Positions 1 through 7,816 of a DNA stretch of 21,421 bases are shown here, in pieces. Position numbers and translations under genes: made by a program. The notes beneath the pieces are model-generated. The model saw nothing but the letters and a program-made list of their open reading frames with translations, had not been told where the DNA came from and did not search any database. Each line of letters starts with the position of its first letter. Within the stretch, counting starts at the first letter, position 1. This stretch comes from Patescibacteria group bacterium. GTDB lineage: Bacteria; Patescibacteriota; Patescibacteriia; UBA9934. The stretch is taken from positions 1 through 21,421 of the forward strand of contig JAHILS010000038.1 of NCBI GenBank assembly GCA_018896835.1. Reading direction: 5' to 3'.

Positions 1-780
1 TATTTGGTAATCGACAATCACTTGTGGATTGTTTTAATCTTGGCACTTGCTGGAATATATTTTGCAAAAAAAGAAAAACTACCATCTGGAATTTATGCCT
101 TTATATATGCCAGCATTGCTTCCTTCTTAAGCTACCTTATCTTAACGCTGACTCTGCAATTTGAATTTTTGATTGAGTACGAGCGTTCCAATTATTCTGA
201 TCGTCTACTAACACTTACTATTATTTTTCTTATTCCATTTGTTGGCATCACTCTTTCCAGCATTTGGGTACGCATTGAAAAAAAATCTATATCTCTCAAA
301 CTAGCATTTGTGCTAATCATCACACTAATTGGTACTGCCATGATTTATGGTGCATATCCAAGACATGATAATTATGCCCGTTCGGCTGGTTTTAATGTCA
401 GTCAAGCTGATGTTGACTGTGTTTACGCGATTGATAAATACGCGCAGGGTAAAGACTATATAGTCCTTGCCAATCAGGCAGTTTCGTCATCCGCTATTGA
501 GGCTTTCGGATTCTCTCACTATTACAATAACGATATTTTTTATTATCCGATACCAACAGGTGGAGAATTGTATAATTATTATCTGAAAATGACAGACAAT
601 GAGCCAAGCTCTCAAACAATGCATGAAGCGATGGACTTCACTGGCGCAGAAATAGGATTCTTAGTTGTAAATGATTACTGGTGGGACTCACAACGGATCA
701 TTGAACACGCAAAAAACCAGGCTGATGACTGGTTTGCGCTAGGAGATGGAGAAGTAACAATATTTATTTTTGAACGTTAA
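1..780 (+). CDS. C-terminal part of a multi-pass membrane protein (partial, 5' end outside window)
   Basis: The reading frame is open to the left edge. A TTG at position 4 could serve as a start, but nothing supports it, so this is treated as the 3' end of a longer gene. The visible ~259 residues begin with about four hydrophobic segments (roughly residues 7-20, 29-50, 70-90 and 98-115). A soluble domain of ~140 residues follows, rich in Tyr, Asp and Asn. A soluble tail after a membrane block is common in GT-C-like glycosyltransferases and polymerases of polysaccharide loci, and the adjacent genes are glycosyltransferases, but no diagnostic motif is visible here. The family is therefore left open. 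The gene converges on the GT4 gene, and the two stop codons overlap within TTAA at 777-780. Confidence 0.75.
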   Translation, partial: YLVIDNHLWIVLILALAGIYFAKKEKLPSGIYAFIYASIASFLSYLILTLTLQFEFLIEYERSNYSDRLLTLTIIFLIPFVGITLSSIWVRIEKKSISLKLAFVLIITLIGTAMIYGAYPRHDNYARSAGFNVSQADVDCVYAIDKYAQGKDYIVLANQAVSSSAIEAFGFSHYYNNDIFYYPIPTGGELYNYYLKMTDNEPSSQTMHEAMDFTGAEIGFLVVNDYWWDSQRIIEHAKNQADDWFALGDGEVTIFIFER

Positions 781-1979
781 TTTTCAATCGTCTCTTTAAT
801 TAGCGCCATTAATTTATCAACGTAATTTGACAGGCAATGTTCTTGCACTGTGGCTTTAAACTGCGCACCACGCTTGCCAAAATCTTCTTTTTTCTCATTG
901 ATTAAATCCATCTTAGCAATCAAATCGTCAACACTACCTGGTACAAATAAATATCCATTAACACCATTCTGCACCAACTCCCCCACCCCGCCGATGTCCG
1001 AGGCAATAACCGGAACGCCAGCGCTTAGCGCTTCATAAATAACAGTTGGCGAATTTTCATAACACAGTGACGGAACTATCAATGCATCGGTCGAATGCAA
1101 ACAGTCAATTAGTTGTTCTAAAGAAACAAACCCTAAATCAGTAATATTCTTGTTTGTTTTTGCTTCGTGCTCAACGTATTTGCGCTCAGTTCCGTCTCCA
1201 GCAATATTTAAGTGAGCTTTAAACTGCAATTTTTTAAAAGCTTTAATAAGCAACTTTATACCCTTATGCTTTTCAAGCTGGCCAACAAACAACAACCGCA
1301 ACGGCCCATCTATCCTCTTTTCTCTTATTTCTATATGAAAGTTTGGCGCCGGGTTTGGCATTACAACAGACTTTACGCCTTTTAAAAAACCAAACTCTCT
1401 GTATTTGTCCATTAAAAACTTAGACGGAAATATAATAACATCTGGTCTTCCAAGCGCAATTCGTGTAAAAAAACGAAAGACTGCGTAGGCTGGTTTAAAA
1501 ATTACTGACTCGTGCTCACGGCCATGAATTAATAAGCCTGAAGGATATATCCACTGCAAATCATGCATCACGTGAATATGAGGAATTCCCATATTCTCAA
1601 CCAAACGTGAAGCTCGCATGCCAATGCCTTTGAGATTATGCGTTATAACAACGTCTGGCTTTTCTCTGTACAAAACCTTTTCGATTTCTATCCTCTCGTA
1701 GGAGACCATCACGTCGACTATGTGCCAAACCAAACGCACAATCCAAGGATAATTATGATCATTTAGCGTAAAATAAATATTGCGAGGTGAAAATCGATAA
1801 ACACGTTCGGTTGCATCTGTATCCCGATTAAGTGGTTTGCGTTGACCAAATGGTTTTCCGGTTATGACAAACACATCTTCTTTTTTATCCATCAGCGCCT
1901 CAACCGTACGAACAACAACATGTTCAGCGCCACCGCGTTGATATGGAGGATATAAATTAGATATGATGCCGATCTTCAT
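777..1979 (-). CDS. Glycosyltransferase family 4 (GT-B), last gene of the operon
   Basis: A 400-residue GT-B glycosyltransferase expected to transfer a sugar from an NDP-sugar donor onto a glycan in the cytoplasm. The N-terminus has the GT4 acceptor-domain signature (MKIGIISNLYPPYQRGGAEH, with the glycine-rich GGAE loop). The donor half begins near LLFVGQLEKHKGIKLL (about residue 229). It carries the GT4 nucleotide-sugar motif ENSPTVIYEALSAGVPVIAS, with the two glutamates of the E-x7-E pattern, followed by DIGGVGELV and NGVNGYLF. Length is normal for the family. It starts 2 nt after the stop of the preceding GT4, so the two are surely cotranscribed and probably act successively on the same glycan. 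Donor and acceptor cannot be deduced from sequence alone. No terminator is visible past its stop. Confidence 0.93.
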   Translation of the reverse strand: MKIGIISNLYPPYQRGGAEHVVVRTVEALMDKKEDVFVITGKPFGQRKPLNRDTDATERVYRFSPRNIYFTLNDHNYPWIVRLVWHIVDVMVSYERIEIEKVLYREKPDVVITHNLKGIGMRASRLVENMGIPHIHVMHDLQWIYPSGLLIHGREHESVIFKPAYAVFRFFTRIALGRPDVIIFPSKFLMDKYREFGFLKGVKSVVMPNPAPNFHIEIREKRIDGPLRLLFVGQLEKHKGIKLLIKAFKKLQFKAHLNIAGDGTERKYVEHEAKTNKNITDLGFVSLEQLIDCLHSTDALIVPSLCYENSPTVIYEALSAGVPVIASDIGGVGELVQNGVNGYLFVPGSVDDLIAKMDLINEKKEDFGKRGAQFKATVQEHCLSNYVDKLMALIKETIEN

Positions 1980-1981
1980 AA

Positions 1982-3097
1982 TTATTTAATAGTTTCTACG
2001 TAGAGTTCTTTTAGTTTATCAAGAACTTTACTTCTCGAAAACCTGGCTTCAATTCTTGCGCGTGCAGATTTGCCAAATCTTTTTCTTAGCTCATTATTTT
2101 GCAATAAAAATGTCAAAGTCGCCGCCAAGTCCTTGGCATCATTTGGCTGAGCAATAAGCCCTGTTTCACGGTTTTTCACCAAGATTCTTACACCAGGCAA
2201 ATTAGAAACAATCGAAGGCAAGCCAGATGAGCCAGCCTCAAGCGTTACTAGCCCATATGCCTCACAGCGATTAATAGCAGGCAAAACGTGAATGTCTGAG
2301 GCTTGATAATATTTTGGTAAATCGTCATTATCAACCCGGCCGGCAAAATAAACTCGACTGCTTATATTTTTATTTAGTGCTTTATCCTGATATTTTTGAC
2401 GCAAATTTCCATCTCCCACAATAATTAAATGCCAGTTAACATCGTCCCTAATCAATGAACAAGCTTCCAACAAAACATCTACTCCTTTAAAATAGTGCGC
2501 GTCGTCAAGTCCGCCAACAAAAATAATAACCTTAGCGTTGTCATCAATTCCCAAGCTGGCCCTAATCTCTGGCGCGTCGCCCGGAGCAAATCGATCTGTG
2601 TCAACCGAAAACGGAAGCTCGATTAATTTTTTTGATTTAAGCCCGACTGACTTAGCATAATCAAAAGAACTAACTAAAATCTTTTTTGATATTAAAAATA
2701 TTATTGGCTCGATTAATAATCTATACAGTCTAAAAATTCCTTCTTGCCAACCGCTGGCAACCGGTCGCATGTGATAAGTAATAACAAGTGGCTTGCGCCA
2801 AATAAGTGATGCCAGAGCTGTGCTTTCAGCTCCGCCGTAAAATGGATAATGCAAATGTAAAATATCAAAATTTCTCAATTTCCAAATTAATTGTGGCACA
2901 AGAGCAGCATTTCCCCACTTATACCAAGGTTTTATTCGTGAAATGTTTGCGTCCAACCCAACATTAGGGTCATACATGGGCGTAAACACTTTAACGTCAT
3001 TCCCGTCTTTACTCAAAGCCAGCGCATATTCTTGCGCTACTGACCCTATTCCTCCAGCGTATGGAGAGTAAACCGGTGTTATTTGAACAATTTTCAT
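1982..3097 (-). CDS. Glycosyltransferase family 4 (GT-B)
   Basis: A 371-residue GT-B enzyme of the GT4 family. It opens with MKIVQITPVYSPYAGGIGSV, the N-terminal beta strand plus glycine-rich loop. The donor-binding half contains FVGGLDDAHYFKGVDVLLEA and then CEAYGLVTLEAGSSGLPSIV, which holds the E-x7-E glutamates and the usual G-P-I/V stretch, followed by NLPGVRIL. No signal peptide or membrane span is visible, so it should work at the inner face of the membrane. The ATG lies one base after the TAA of the upstream GT2 (TAAT-ATG), which implies translational coupling. It is distinct from the next GT4 rather than a recent duplicate, since similarity seems confined to family motifs. Substrate unknown. 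Confidence 0.93.
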   Translation of the reverse strand: MKIVQITPVYSPYAGGIGSVAQEYALALSKDGNDVKVFTPMYDPNVGLDANISRIKPWYKWGNAALVPQLIWKLRNFDILHLHYPFYGGAESTALASLIWRKPLVITYHMRPVASGWQEGIFRLYRLLIEPIIFLISKKILVSSFDYAKSVGLKSKKLIELPFSVDTDRFAPGDAPEIRASLGIDDNAKVIIFVGGLDDAHYFKGVDVLLEACSLIRDDVNWHLIIVGDGNLRQKYQDKALNKNISSRVYFAGRVDNDDLPKYYQASDIHVLPAINRCEAYGLVTLEAGSSGLPSIVSNLPGVRILVKNRETGLIAQPNDAKDLAATLTFLLQNNELRKRFGKSARARIEARFSRSKVLDKLKELYVETIK

Positions 3098-3098
3098 A

Positions 3099-4178
3099 TT
3101 ACCAGCGAATAATTGGAAGTATTATTTTCCACATCAAAGTAATGACACTATTCCCAATACGCGTTGCCAAGGACTCTACTTCCTGATCTTCTATCCTGGA
3201 CGATAAAATCCGCATCCAATCTTGATCTTTGATAACTCGCAATTTTTGCGCACGCGAACGCATATTTGCAATCAACTTCCAAATTTTTGGTTTACAAAGT
3301 TCAATATCAGCCAAAAATTTGCTACCAAACCATTTACCTTTGATTGACAGCAACCAGATTCCGCACTCAACAATTACTAAAATTGGCGTCAAGACTAAGA
3401 AACTTCGAAATTTTAAATATGAGAGTAAAACGACTATACGATAAGTTTCCATCCACTGAAACTTTTTTGGATTTCGGGAAAAACTATAATTATGAAATAC
3501 TTGCGACTTGGTTGATAAAACATTTTTATATCCAGCAAACCTTAAACGCAGGCCAAGCTCTAAGTCTTCGTGATACATGAAAAATCCTTCTTCTAACAAT
3601 CCAACTTTTTTTAAAGCACTAACTCGATAAATAGCAGAAGCGCCGGACGCGTAGATTATCTCTTCTCCATCTTGCACTTTGACATCATCTACTGATTTGC
3701 CATTGTCGCGAGCATACCCGAAACCTGCCACGTGAATCACGCCTCCGGTTGTGTTTACTTTATTTTTATCTTGCCATAGTTTGACAAATGATTGCGCAGA
3801 CCCGATTGTCAAATCTAATTCCATTAGATCAACCAACTCTTCTACTGCACGCTCCCCCAATTTCAAATCACCATTATTTAAAAAAACATAATCAAATCCA
3901 CGGGCCATGGCCCACTTAATTCCAATGTTATTTCCGCCAGCAAATCCTCTATTTACACCGTCGTCAATCATGATAATTTCTGGCAAATCTTTCTTACTCC
4001 TCGGTAAAATCTTATTTTTTATCAAATCCTGCGCTCCGTCTTTTGCACCGTTTGGGATCATGACAATGCTGATGAGCTCCTGTGGATAACTTTGAGCGCC
4101 CCAAGAATCAACAACATCAGGCACATACTTGATGTCATTGTGGCAAAGATAAATAATGGCAATCCGTGGCTTATTCAT
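3099..4178 (-). CDS. Glycosyltransferase family 2 with C-terminal membrane-associated region
   Basis: A 359-residue GT-A fold enzyme, resembling rhamnosyl- or galactofuranosyl-type GT2 proteins of bacterial polysaccharide loci. The start (IAIIYLCHNDIKYVPDVVDS) is the usual first strand and helix. GGNNIGIKWAMARGFDYVFLN leads to the metal-binding region, and FFMYHEDLELGLRLRFAGYK is the conserved acceptor/catalytic 'ED' segment. After about residue 245 there is a hydrophobic stretch (SYLKFRSFLVLTPILVIVEC onward) that probably dips into or spans the membrane, then a basic tail. An oddity is that the usual NND(T/A) metal motif reads NNGDL, so the aspartate sits one place later than normal. The start overlaps the end of the DUF2304 gene by 8 nt, with AAAAGG just upstream of the ATG. 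Substrate not determinable. Confidence 0.9.
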   Translation of the reverse strand: MNKPRIAIIYLCHNDIKYVPDVVDSWGAQSYPQELISIVMIPNGAKDGAQDLIKNKILPRSKKDLPEIIMIDDGVNRGFAGGNNIGIKWAMARGFDYVFLNNGDLKLGERAVEELVDLMELDLTIGSAQSFVKLWQDKNKVNTTGGVIHVAGFGYARDNGKSVDDVKVQDGEEIIYASGASAIYRVSALKKVGLLEEGFFMYHEDLELGLRLRFAGYKNVLSTKSQVFHNYSFSRNPKKFQWMETYRIVVLLSYLKFRSFLVLTPILVIVECGIWLLSIKGKWFGSKFLADIELCKPKIWKLIANMRSRAQKLRVIKDQDWMRILSSRIEDQEVESLATRIGNSVITLMWKIILPIIRW

Positions 4179-4512
4179 GGCCTTTTGACTTCTCTGCTTT
4201 GTTTATTGCTACCTGACGAACAACCTGGGTAATTTCTTTTTGGACTTTTTCCAACCTTACTAAAACTCGGTACAGGCCATATGACAAAACAACAATCGCC
4301 ACGTAAACAAGCAAATCAGCTCCACGCTCTATACCTACAAGTTGCGCAATCGGATCGGTTGCCTGAGGAATAAGCGCTACCACAATTACAATCGTCCACA
4401 ACAAAGTCCAACTAATAAACCAGTACAAACTTACTTTGCGCAAACGATATTGCTTGGTGGTGATAGTGATAGCAAACAAGGCAAAGGCAATAAGCAGAAT
4501 TTGAAAAATCAT
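4171..4512 (-). CDS. DUF2304 family small membrane protein
   Basis: A 113-residue protein with three hydrophobic segments (about residues 2-17, 29-49 and 66-84) and a charged C-terminal tail (RLEKVQKEITQVVRQVAINK) likely to form a cytoplasmic coiled coil. The spacing of TMs and the tail match DUF2304. Members of that family are regularly encoded next to a DPM1-like GT2, and so is this one: its ATG overlaps the GT2 stop as ATGA. By that association it probably anchors or assists the polyprenyl-phosphate glycosyltransferase at the membrane. This is inference from gene pairing; no biochemical role can be read from the sequence. Confidence 0.85.
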   Translation of the reverse strand: MIFQILLIAFALFAITITTKQYRLRKVSLYWFISWTLLWTIVIVVALIPQATDPIAQLVGIERGADLLVYVAIVVLSYGLYRVLVRLEKVQKEITQVVRQVAINKAEKSKGHE

Positions 4513-5186
4513 ACATCTAAAAATTTACTCTTTAACATATCTTTAACAATCACCAGCGCGCCCCATGACGACTGGCCCTTGGCTAGAACTTCTGGTGAAT
4601 ATTTAATTGTTACTGGACACTCCACAAATCGCAACCCGTAAACTTTTATCAGATCAAGAATCTCAGAGGCGTGAGCCATGCGGTCGCGAGTAATAACAAT
4701 ATCTTTAGCAGACTTTTTGCTAAGCGCACGAAATCCACAATGTGTGTCTGTTAATTTGATTCCAGAAATGCAAAGCGTAAATAACATACCGAGCTTCAAA
4801 ACCAATTTCCGTGACAAGGGCATTTTAATACTGTCGCCTAAAAATCTTGATCCAAGCACAATGTCAGCCCGGTTATCAAGAATGGGTTTAATCAATTCTT
4901 GAATATCAGACCCTTGCATCTGACCATCAGCATCAAAATGAACAATTATGTCTGCCTTAAGATTTTCTAGCGCATAGTCTGTTCCAGTCTGCAGTGACGC
5001 TCCTTGCCCACGATTTAACATATGCCTTAGCACAATCGCGCCAGCGTCAAGTGCGTTTTTTGAAGTTTGATCTGACGAACAATCATCAACAACGACAGCA
5101 TAATTAACATATAACAAAGCATCGCGCACAGCTTCTGCTACGCGCGACTGCTCATTATATGCAGGTATTACAGCCACGATCGTCAT
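4509..5186 (-). CDS. DPM1-like family 2 glycosyltransferase (polyprenyl-phosphate sugar synthase type)
   Basis: A 225-residue soluble GT-A enzyme. It has the DPM1/DpmA-type motifs in order: VIPAYNE at the N-terminus, VVDDCSSDQT (nucleotide binding), LNRGQGASLQTGTDYAL, HFDADGQM (the DXD-type metal site DAD), LGSRFLG, and THCGFRALSKKSA. Such enzymes load a sugar from an NDP donor onto a polyprenyl phosphate at the cytoplasmic face, providing a lipid-linked donor for extracellular glycosylation. There are no TMs of its own; the DUF2304 protein that follows with a 4-nt ATGA overlap probably supplies the membrane attachment. ATG 5186 is chosen over an in-frame TTG at 5192 because MTIVAVIPAYNE is the family N-terminus. 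It lies 9 nt after the SDR stop. The sugar transferred is unknown. Confidence 0.92.
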   Translation of the reverse strand: MTIVAVIPAYNEQSRVAEAVRDALLYVNYAVVVDDCSSDQTSKNALDAGAIVLRHMLNRGQGASLQTGTDYALENLKADIIVHFDADGQMQGSDIQELIKPILDNRADIVLGSRFLGDSIKMPLSRKLVLKLGMLFTLCISGIKLTDTHCGFRALSKKSAKDIVITRDRMAHASEILDLIKVYGLRFVECPVTIKYSPEVLAKGQSSWGALVIVKDMLKSKFLDV

Positions 5187-5195
5187 ACCCAAACA

Positions 5196-6218
5196 CTACA
5201 TTGTTTCACCTTCTCCAGTCAACAATATTTTATTAGCTCTAATATATTCCACGGTTTTTTGCAATCCATCTTCGAGCAACACAACCGGTAACCAACCAAG
5301 CTTTTCCTTGGCCAAACTAACGTCAGGGAGACCTAATTCTGACAAAAATGGCAATTGCTCGGCAAACTTAATTTTTGATGATGACTCGGTTATCTCAATT
5401 ATACGCTGGGCAACATTGATGAGTTTTAAGTCAACATTACTGCCAAAGTTCATTACCCGCTCTGGTCCGGCATATTTCATTAAACGCATAAGTCCATCAA
5501 CAACGTCAGTAACATACACAAGCGATGTTTTAAAATCCTCTGTGCCGTTGACGATTACGTCTTCGTTGTTTAATGCGTGCAAAACAAAATCTGGAATTTG
5601 CTGGCCATCAAAAAGTGGCATGCGCGGACCATAAGTGCGAAAAATACGCGCAACTTTATAATCTATTCCGTAAACTTCGCCATAGGTGTAAAACATTGTT
5701 TCTGTAAACCTGCGTCCTTCGTCATAGCAAGCACGAGGTGTCATGTGATCAACGCATCCAATATCGGTTTCCTTAAACAACTTTGTATCATCTGTTCGTG
5801 GCCCGTACACAACACAACTGGAGGTAAGTAATATCTTAGCTTTATATTTAACAGCCACATCTAACACATTTCGAGTGCCAATCGAGCTTGATAATAAAGT
5901 CTTTTCTTTGAGCGTGTTGAAATTCTTAATCGAGGTTGGCACTGCCAAATGATAAATCTCGTTTATGCCTTTGTACTTTAACTGGAAAGGCTCAAGCTCT
6001 GCGAATCTTTCTAGGTCAAAAGGTTCGTTCATGTCCACGCGCAAAAATTGAAAATCAACATTGCGTAAAAATGGATCAATATTCCGCACATTCCCAGTGG
6101 AAAAATCGTCAATACAAATTACGCGGTAATTTGACTTAAGAAGTTCGGCGCATAAGAATGATCCAATAAATCCCGCGCCACCTGTCACAAGTGCTATTTT
6201 CTTGTCTTGGTTTGTCAT
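5196..6218 (-). CDS. NAD-dependent extended SDR, UDP-glucuronate decarboxylase (UXS)-like
   Basis: A 340-residue extended short-chain dehydrogenase acting on an NDP-sugar in the cytoplasm. The Rossmann motif is VTGGAGFIGSFL (GxxGxxG), followed by the acidic residues CIDDFSTG that bind the NAD ribose. HLAVPTS, LLTSSCVVYG (Ser/Thr of the triad), the CYDEGRRFTE segment and RIFRTYGPRM are closest to the UXS branch (HLA-P-S, SCYDEGKR, RIFNTYGPRM), which makes UDP-xylose from UDP-glucuronate. The oddity is that the catalytic YxxxK reads Y-D-E-G-R: the lysine codon is CGC (Arg). It would supply a nucleotide sugar to the glycosyltransferases downstream. It starts 4 nt after the subtilase stop with no clear Shine-Dalgarno. 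Other NDP-sugar epimerase or dehydratase activity remains possible. Confidence 0.88.
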   Translation of the reverse strand: MTNQDKKIALVTGGAGFIGSFLCAELLKSNYRVICIDDFSTGNVRNIDPFLRNVDFQFLRVDMNEPFDLERFAELEPFQLKYKGINEIYHLAVPTSIKNFNTLKEKTLLSSSIGTRNVLDVAVKYKAKILLTSSCVVYGPRTDDTKLFKETDIGCVDHMTPRACYDEGRRFTETMFYTYGEVYGIDYKVARIFRTYGPRMPLFDGQQIPDFVLHALNNEDVIVNGTEDFKTSLVYVTDVVDGLMRLMKYAGPERVMNFGSNVDLKLINVAQRIIEITESSSKIKFAEQLPFLSELGLPDVSLAKEKLGWLPVVLLEDGLQKTVEYIRANKILLTGEGETM

Positions 6219-6222
6219 AAAA

Positions 6223-7815
6223 TTATTTTGCTAAATTTGATAATTGTTCACGTGTTTTCATTATACTCGTATCTACTGCAAACGCCTCATCAATCGATTG
6301 CCCGAGTTCAAACTTTGTAAAAAATGTTGGTTCAATGTCAATCACATAATCTGACCAATTCTCACCAAACATTTCCACGGCGACATCTTCTGAGCCAATC
6401 CTTCTTAATACTGGCACCAAAGAATCATTACCGCGTTCTAAATAATATACGCTTGAATCTGATTGTATCTTAACAAGCACAACCCCATACTTTGGCAACA
6501 TTAACCCGGAAAAATCAAACAAAGCCAGTTCGTCGTCTGTGACTGTTTTTATGTCAGCAAAAGTCGTTGACCAGGTAAAATACGAATTTACGTCCAAAAA
6601 TACTCTTCGTCCACCACTTTCATCAATGTAATAAACCGAAGGAAAAGAAGGACTTTTAATATAATCACCAGTCATTATGCCAGCAATTTGTGTTTGCACT
6701 GGCACGATCTCATCTTCTTGATGTGGAAATTGTCCAGCCATAACTAATGCCTTTTTGATATTCAATCTGCCAGCTCCAAATTGGCCACGATAAACTCCGC
6801 TTAAACTCATTGGGTCAACCGAGAGCTTTAAAATATTGCGCACGTCAGCTGGACTCAAATACGGATACTTTGACAGCAAAAGCCCAGCCGCTCCAGCTAC
6901 AATCGGCGAGGCGACCGAGGTTCCTGACCAGCCGTCCATATACATTTGGGTAAAACCGCCAGACGGGTCATAGTAATGCAAACCATACATATATTCGCCC
7001 GGCGCTGATAAATCAACGCAATTACTGCCGTAATTTGAAAATAAAGAATGTTGATCAGACGAATCAGAAGCTGCCACGCCAATTACCCAATCATCGTCAC
7101 CATCTTTGTAACAGGCTGGATAAACAGGATTGGAGTTAACACTCACGCCATCGTTTCCTAGCGCCGAAACAACAACAACGCCGTTGTTATAAGCATTCAT
7201 AACAGCCTTGCGCAGTGCTGGGTCGTTGGTTGTTCCAGAAAAACTAAGGTTAATCACGTCAGCTCCACTGGCAACAGCATAATCAATGGCATTTCGAGCA
7301 TCAACTGAATTTCCTGATCCAGTCTTATCAAGCATGCGCACAGACATAATGCTCGCGTTCCACATCACTCCAGCCACGCCCTCCTGGTTGTTCCCCACCG
7401 CAGCAATCAAGCCAGAGATAACCGTGCCGTGCGATATAGCATCCTCGTTTGCGCCCGAACTAACGTCAGGCACTGGTGTGTTATCACTATCTATAAAATC
7501 CCAACCGTTCACGTCATCAATAAATCCATTATGATCATCATCAATGCCATTGCCAGCCACCTCGCCCGTATTTACCCAAATATTGCCAACAAGGTCTGGG
7601 TGATTAAGGTCAACTCCTGTATCAAGCACAGCGATGACTACACTACTATCACCAGTTTCAATGTCCCACGCCTCGGGAGCACTAATCATATCCAAATACC
7701 ACTGCTCATCGTATTCCACGTCGTTTGGGGATTTTGCAAAAACAAAAGCAGGAAACATGCAAAGCAAAATTCCTGCCGTAATTATTCTCTTAATTGTTTG
7801 TTTCCTCCTGCTCAC
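6223..7815 (-). CDS. Secreted subtilisin-like serine protease (S8) with C-terminal YFTW surface module
   Basis: A 530-residue secreted endopeptidase. Numbered from the GTG at 7815, a signal peptide (IKRIITAGILLCMFPAFVFA, residues 8-27) is followed directly by a thermitase-like S8 domain. The catalytic triad is visible as D65 (AVLDTGVD), H129 (SHGTVISG) and S300 (SGTSVASP), with oxyanion Asn in SALGND. No I9 propeptide separates signal and catalytic domain. Residues ~377-518 are a second domain matching the N-terminal module of the giant surface protein. Start choice is open. GTG 7815 lies 1 nt after the TPR stop and codes a slightly long signal peptide. ATT 7794 lies 9 nt after a perfect AGGAGG and would give an ideal one. 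An ATG at 7896 would overlap the TPR gene by 80 nt and add an unlikely leader. The TPR-protease pair heads a glycosylation operon, suggesting envelope-protein maturation. Confidence 0.92.
   Translation of the reverse strand: MSRRKQTIKRIITAGILLCMFPAFVFAKSPNDVEYDEQWYLDMISAPEAWDIETGDSSVVIAVLDTGVDLNHPDLVGNIWVNTGEVAGNGIDDDHNGFIDDVNGWDFIDSDNTPVPDVSSGANEDAISHGTVISGLIAAVGNNQEGVAGVMWNASIMSVRMLDKTGSGNSVDARNAIDYAVASGADVINLSFSGTTNDPALRKAVMNAYNNGVVVVSALGNDGVSVNSNPVYPACYKDGDDDWVIGVAASDSSDQHSLFSNYGSNCVDLSAPGEYMYGLHYYDPSGGFTQMYMDGWSGTSVASPIVAGAAGLLLSKYPYLSPADVRNILKLSVDPMSLSGVYRGQFGAGRLNIKKALVMAGQFPHQEDEIVPVQTQIAGIMTGDYIKSPSFPSVYYIDESGGRRVFLDVNSYFTWSTTFADIKTVTDDELALFDFSGLMLPKYGVVLVKIQSDSSVYYLERGNDSLVPVLRRIGSEDVAVEMFGENWSDYVIDIEPTFFTKFELGQSIDEAFAVDTSIMKTREQLSNLAK
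6262..6687 (-). other. C-terminal YFTW module of the subtilase (shared with the surface protein)
   Basis: About 140 codons that align by eye with 12577-12960. Shared anchors in order are IKS-S--VYY, a G-R--F segment, YFTW-T-F, T---LA/LALF, VKI-S---VY, IGSE-VA---G--W, D----FF and a final G--I/L. The module appears to consist of two related halves, one starting YIKSPSFPSVYY and one starting LVKIQSDSSVYY. It is probably an envelope-attachment or protein-interaction module. The function is inferred from its presence in two exported proteins only. Confidence 0.75.
7804..7809 (-). promoter_or_regulatory. Perfect AGGAGG Shine-Dalgarno preceding an ATT codon
   Basis: AGGAGG on the minus strand ends at 7804. 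The next in-frame codon at proper spacing (9 nt) is ATT at 7794-7792, and there is no ATG, GTG or TTG in the usual window. The GTG at 7815 lies upstream of the motif and cannot use it. Other genes here have weak or absent Shine-Dalgarno sequences, so a full consensus match in exactly this place is notable. Confidence 0.55.
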
Positions 7816-7816
7816 A

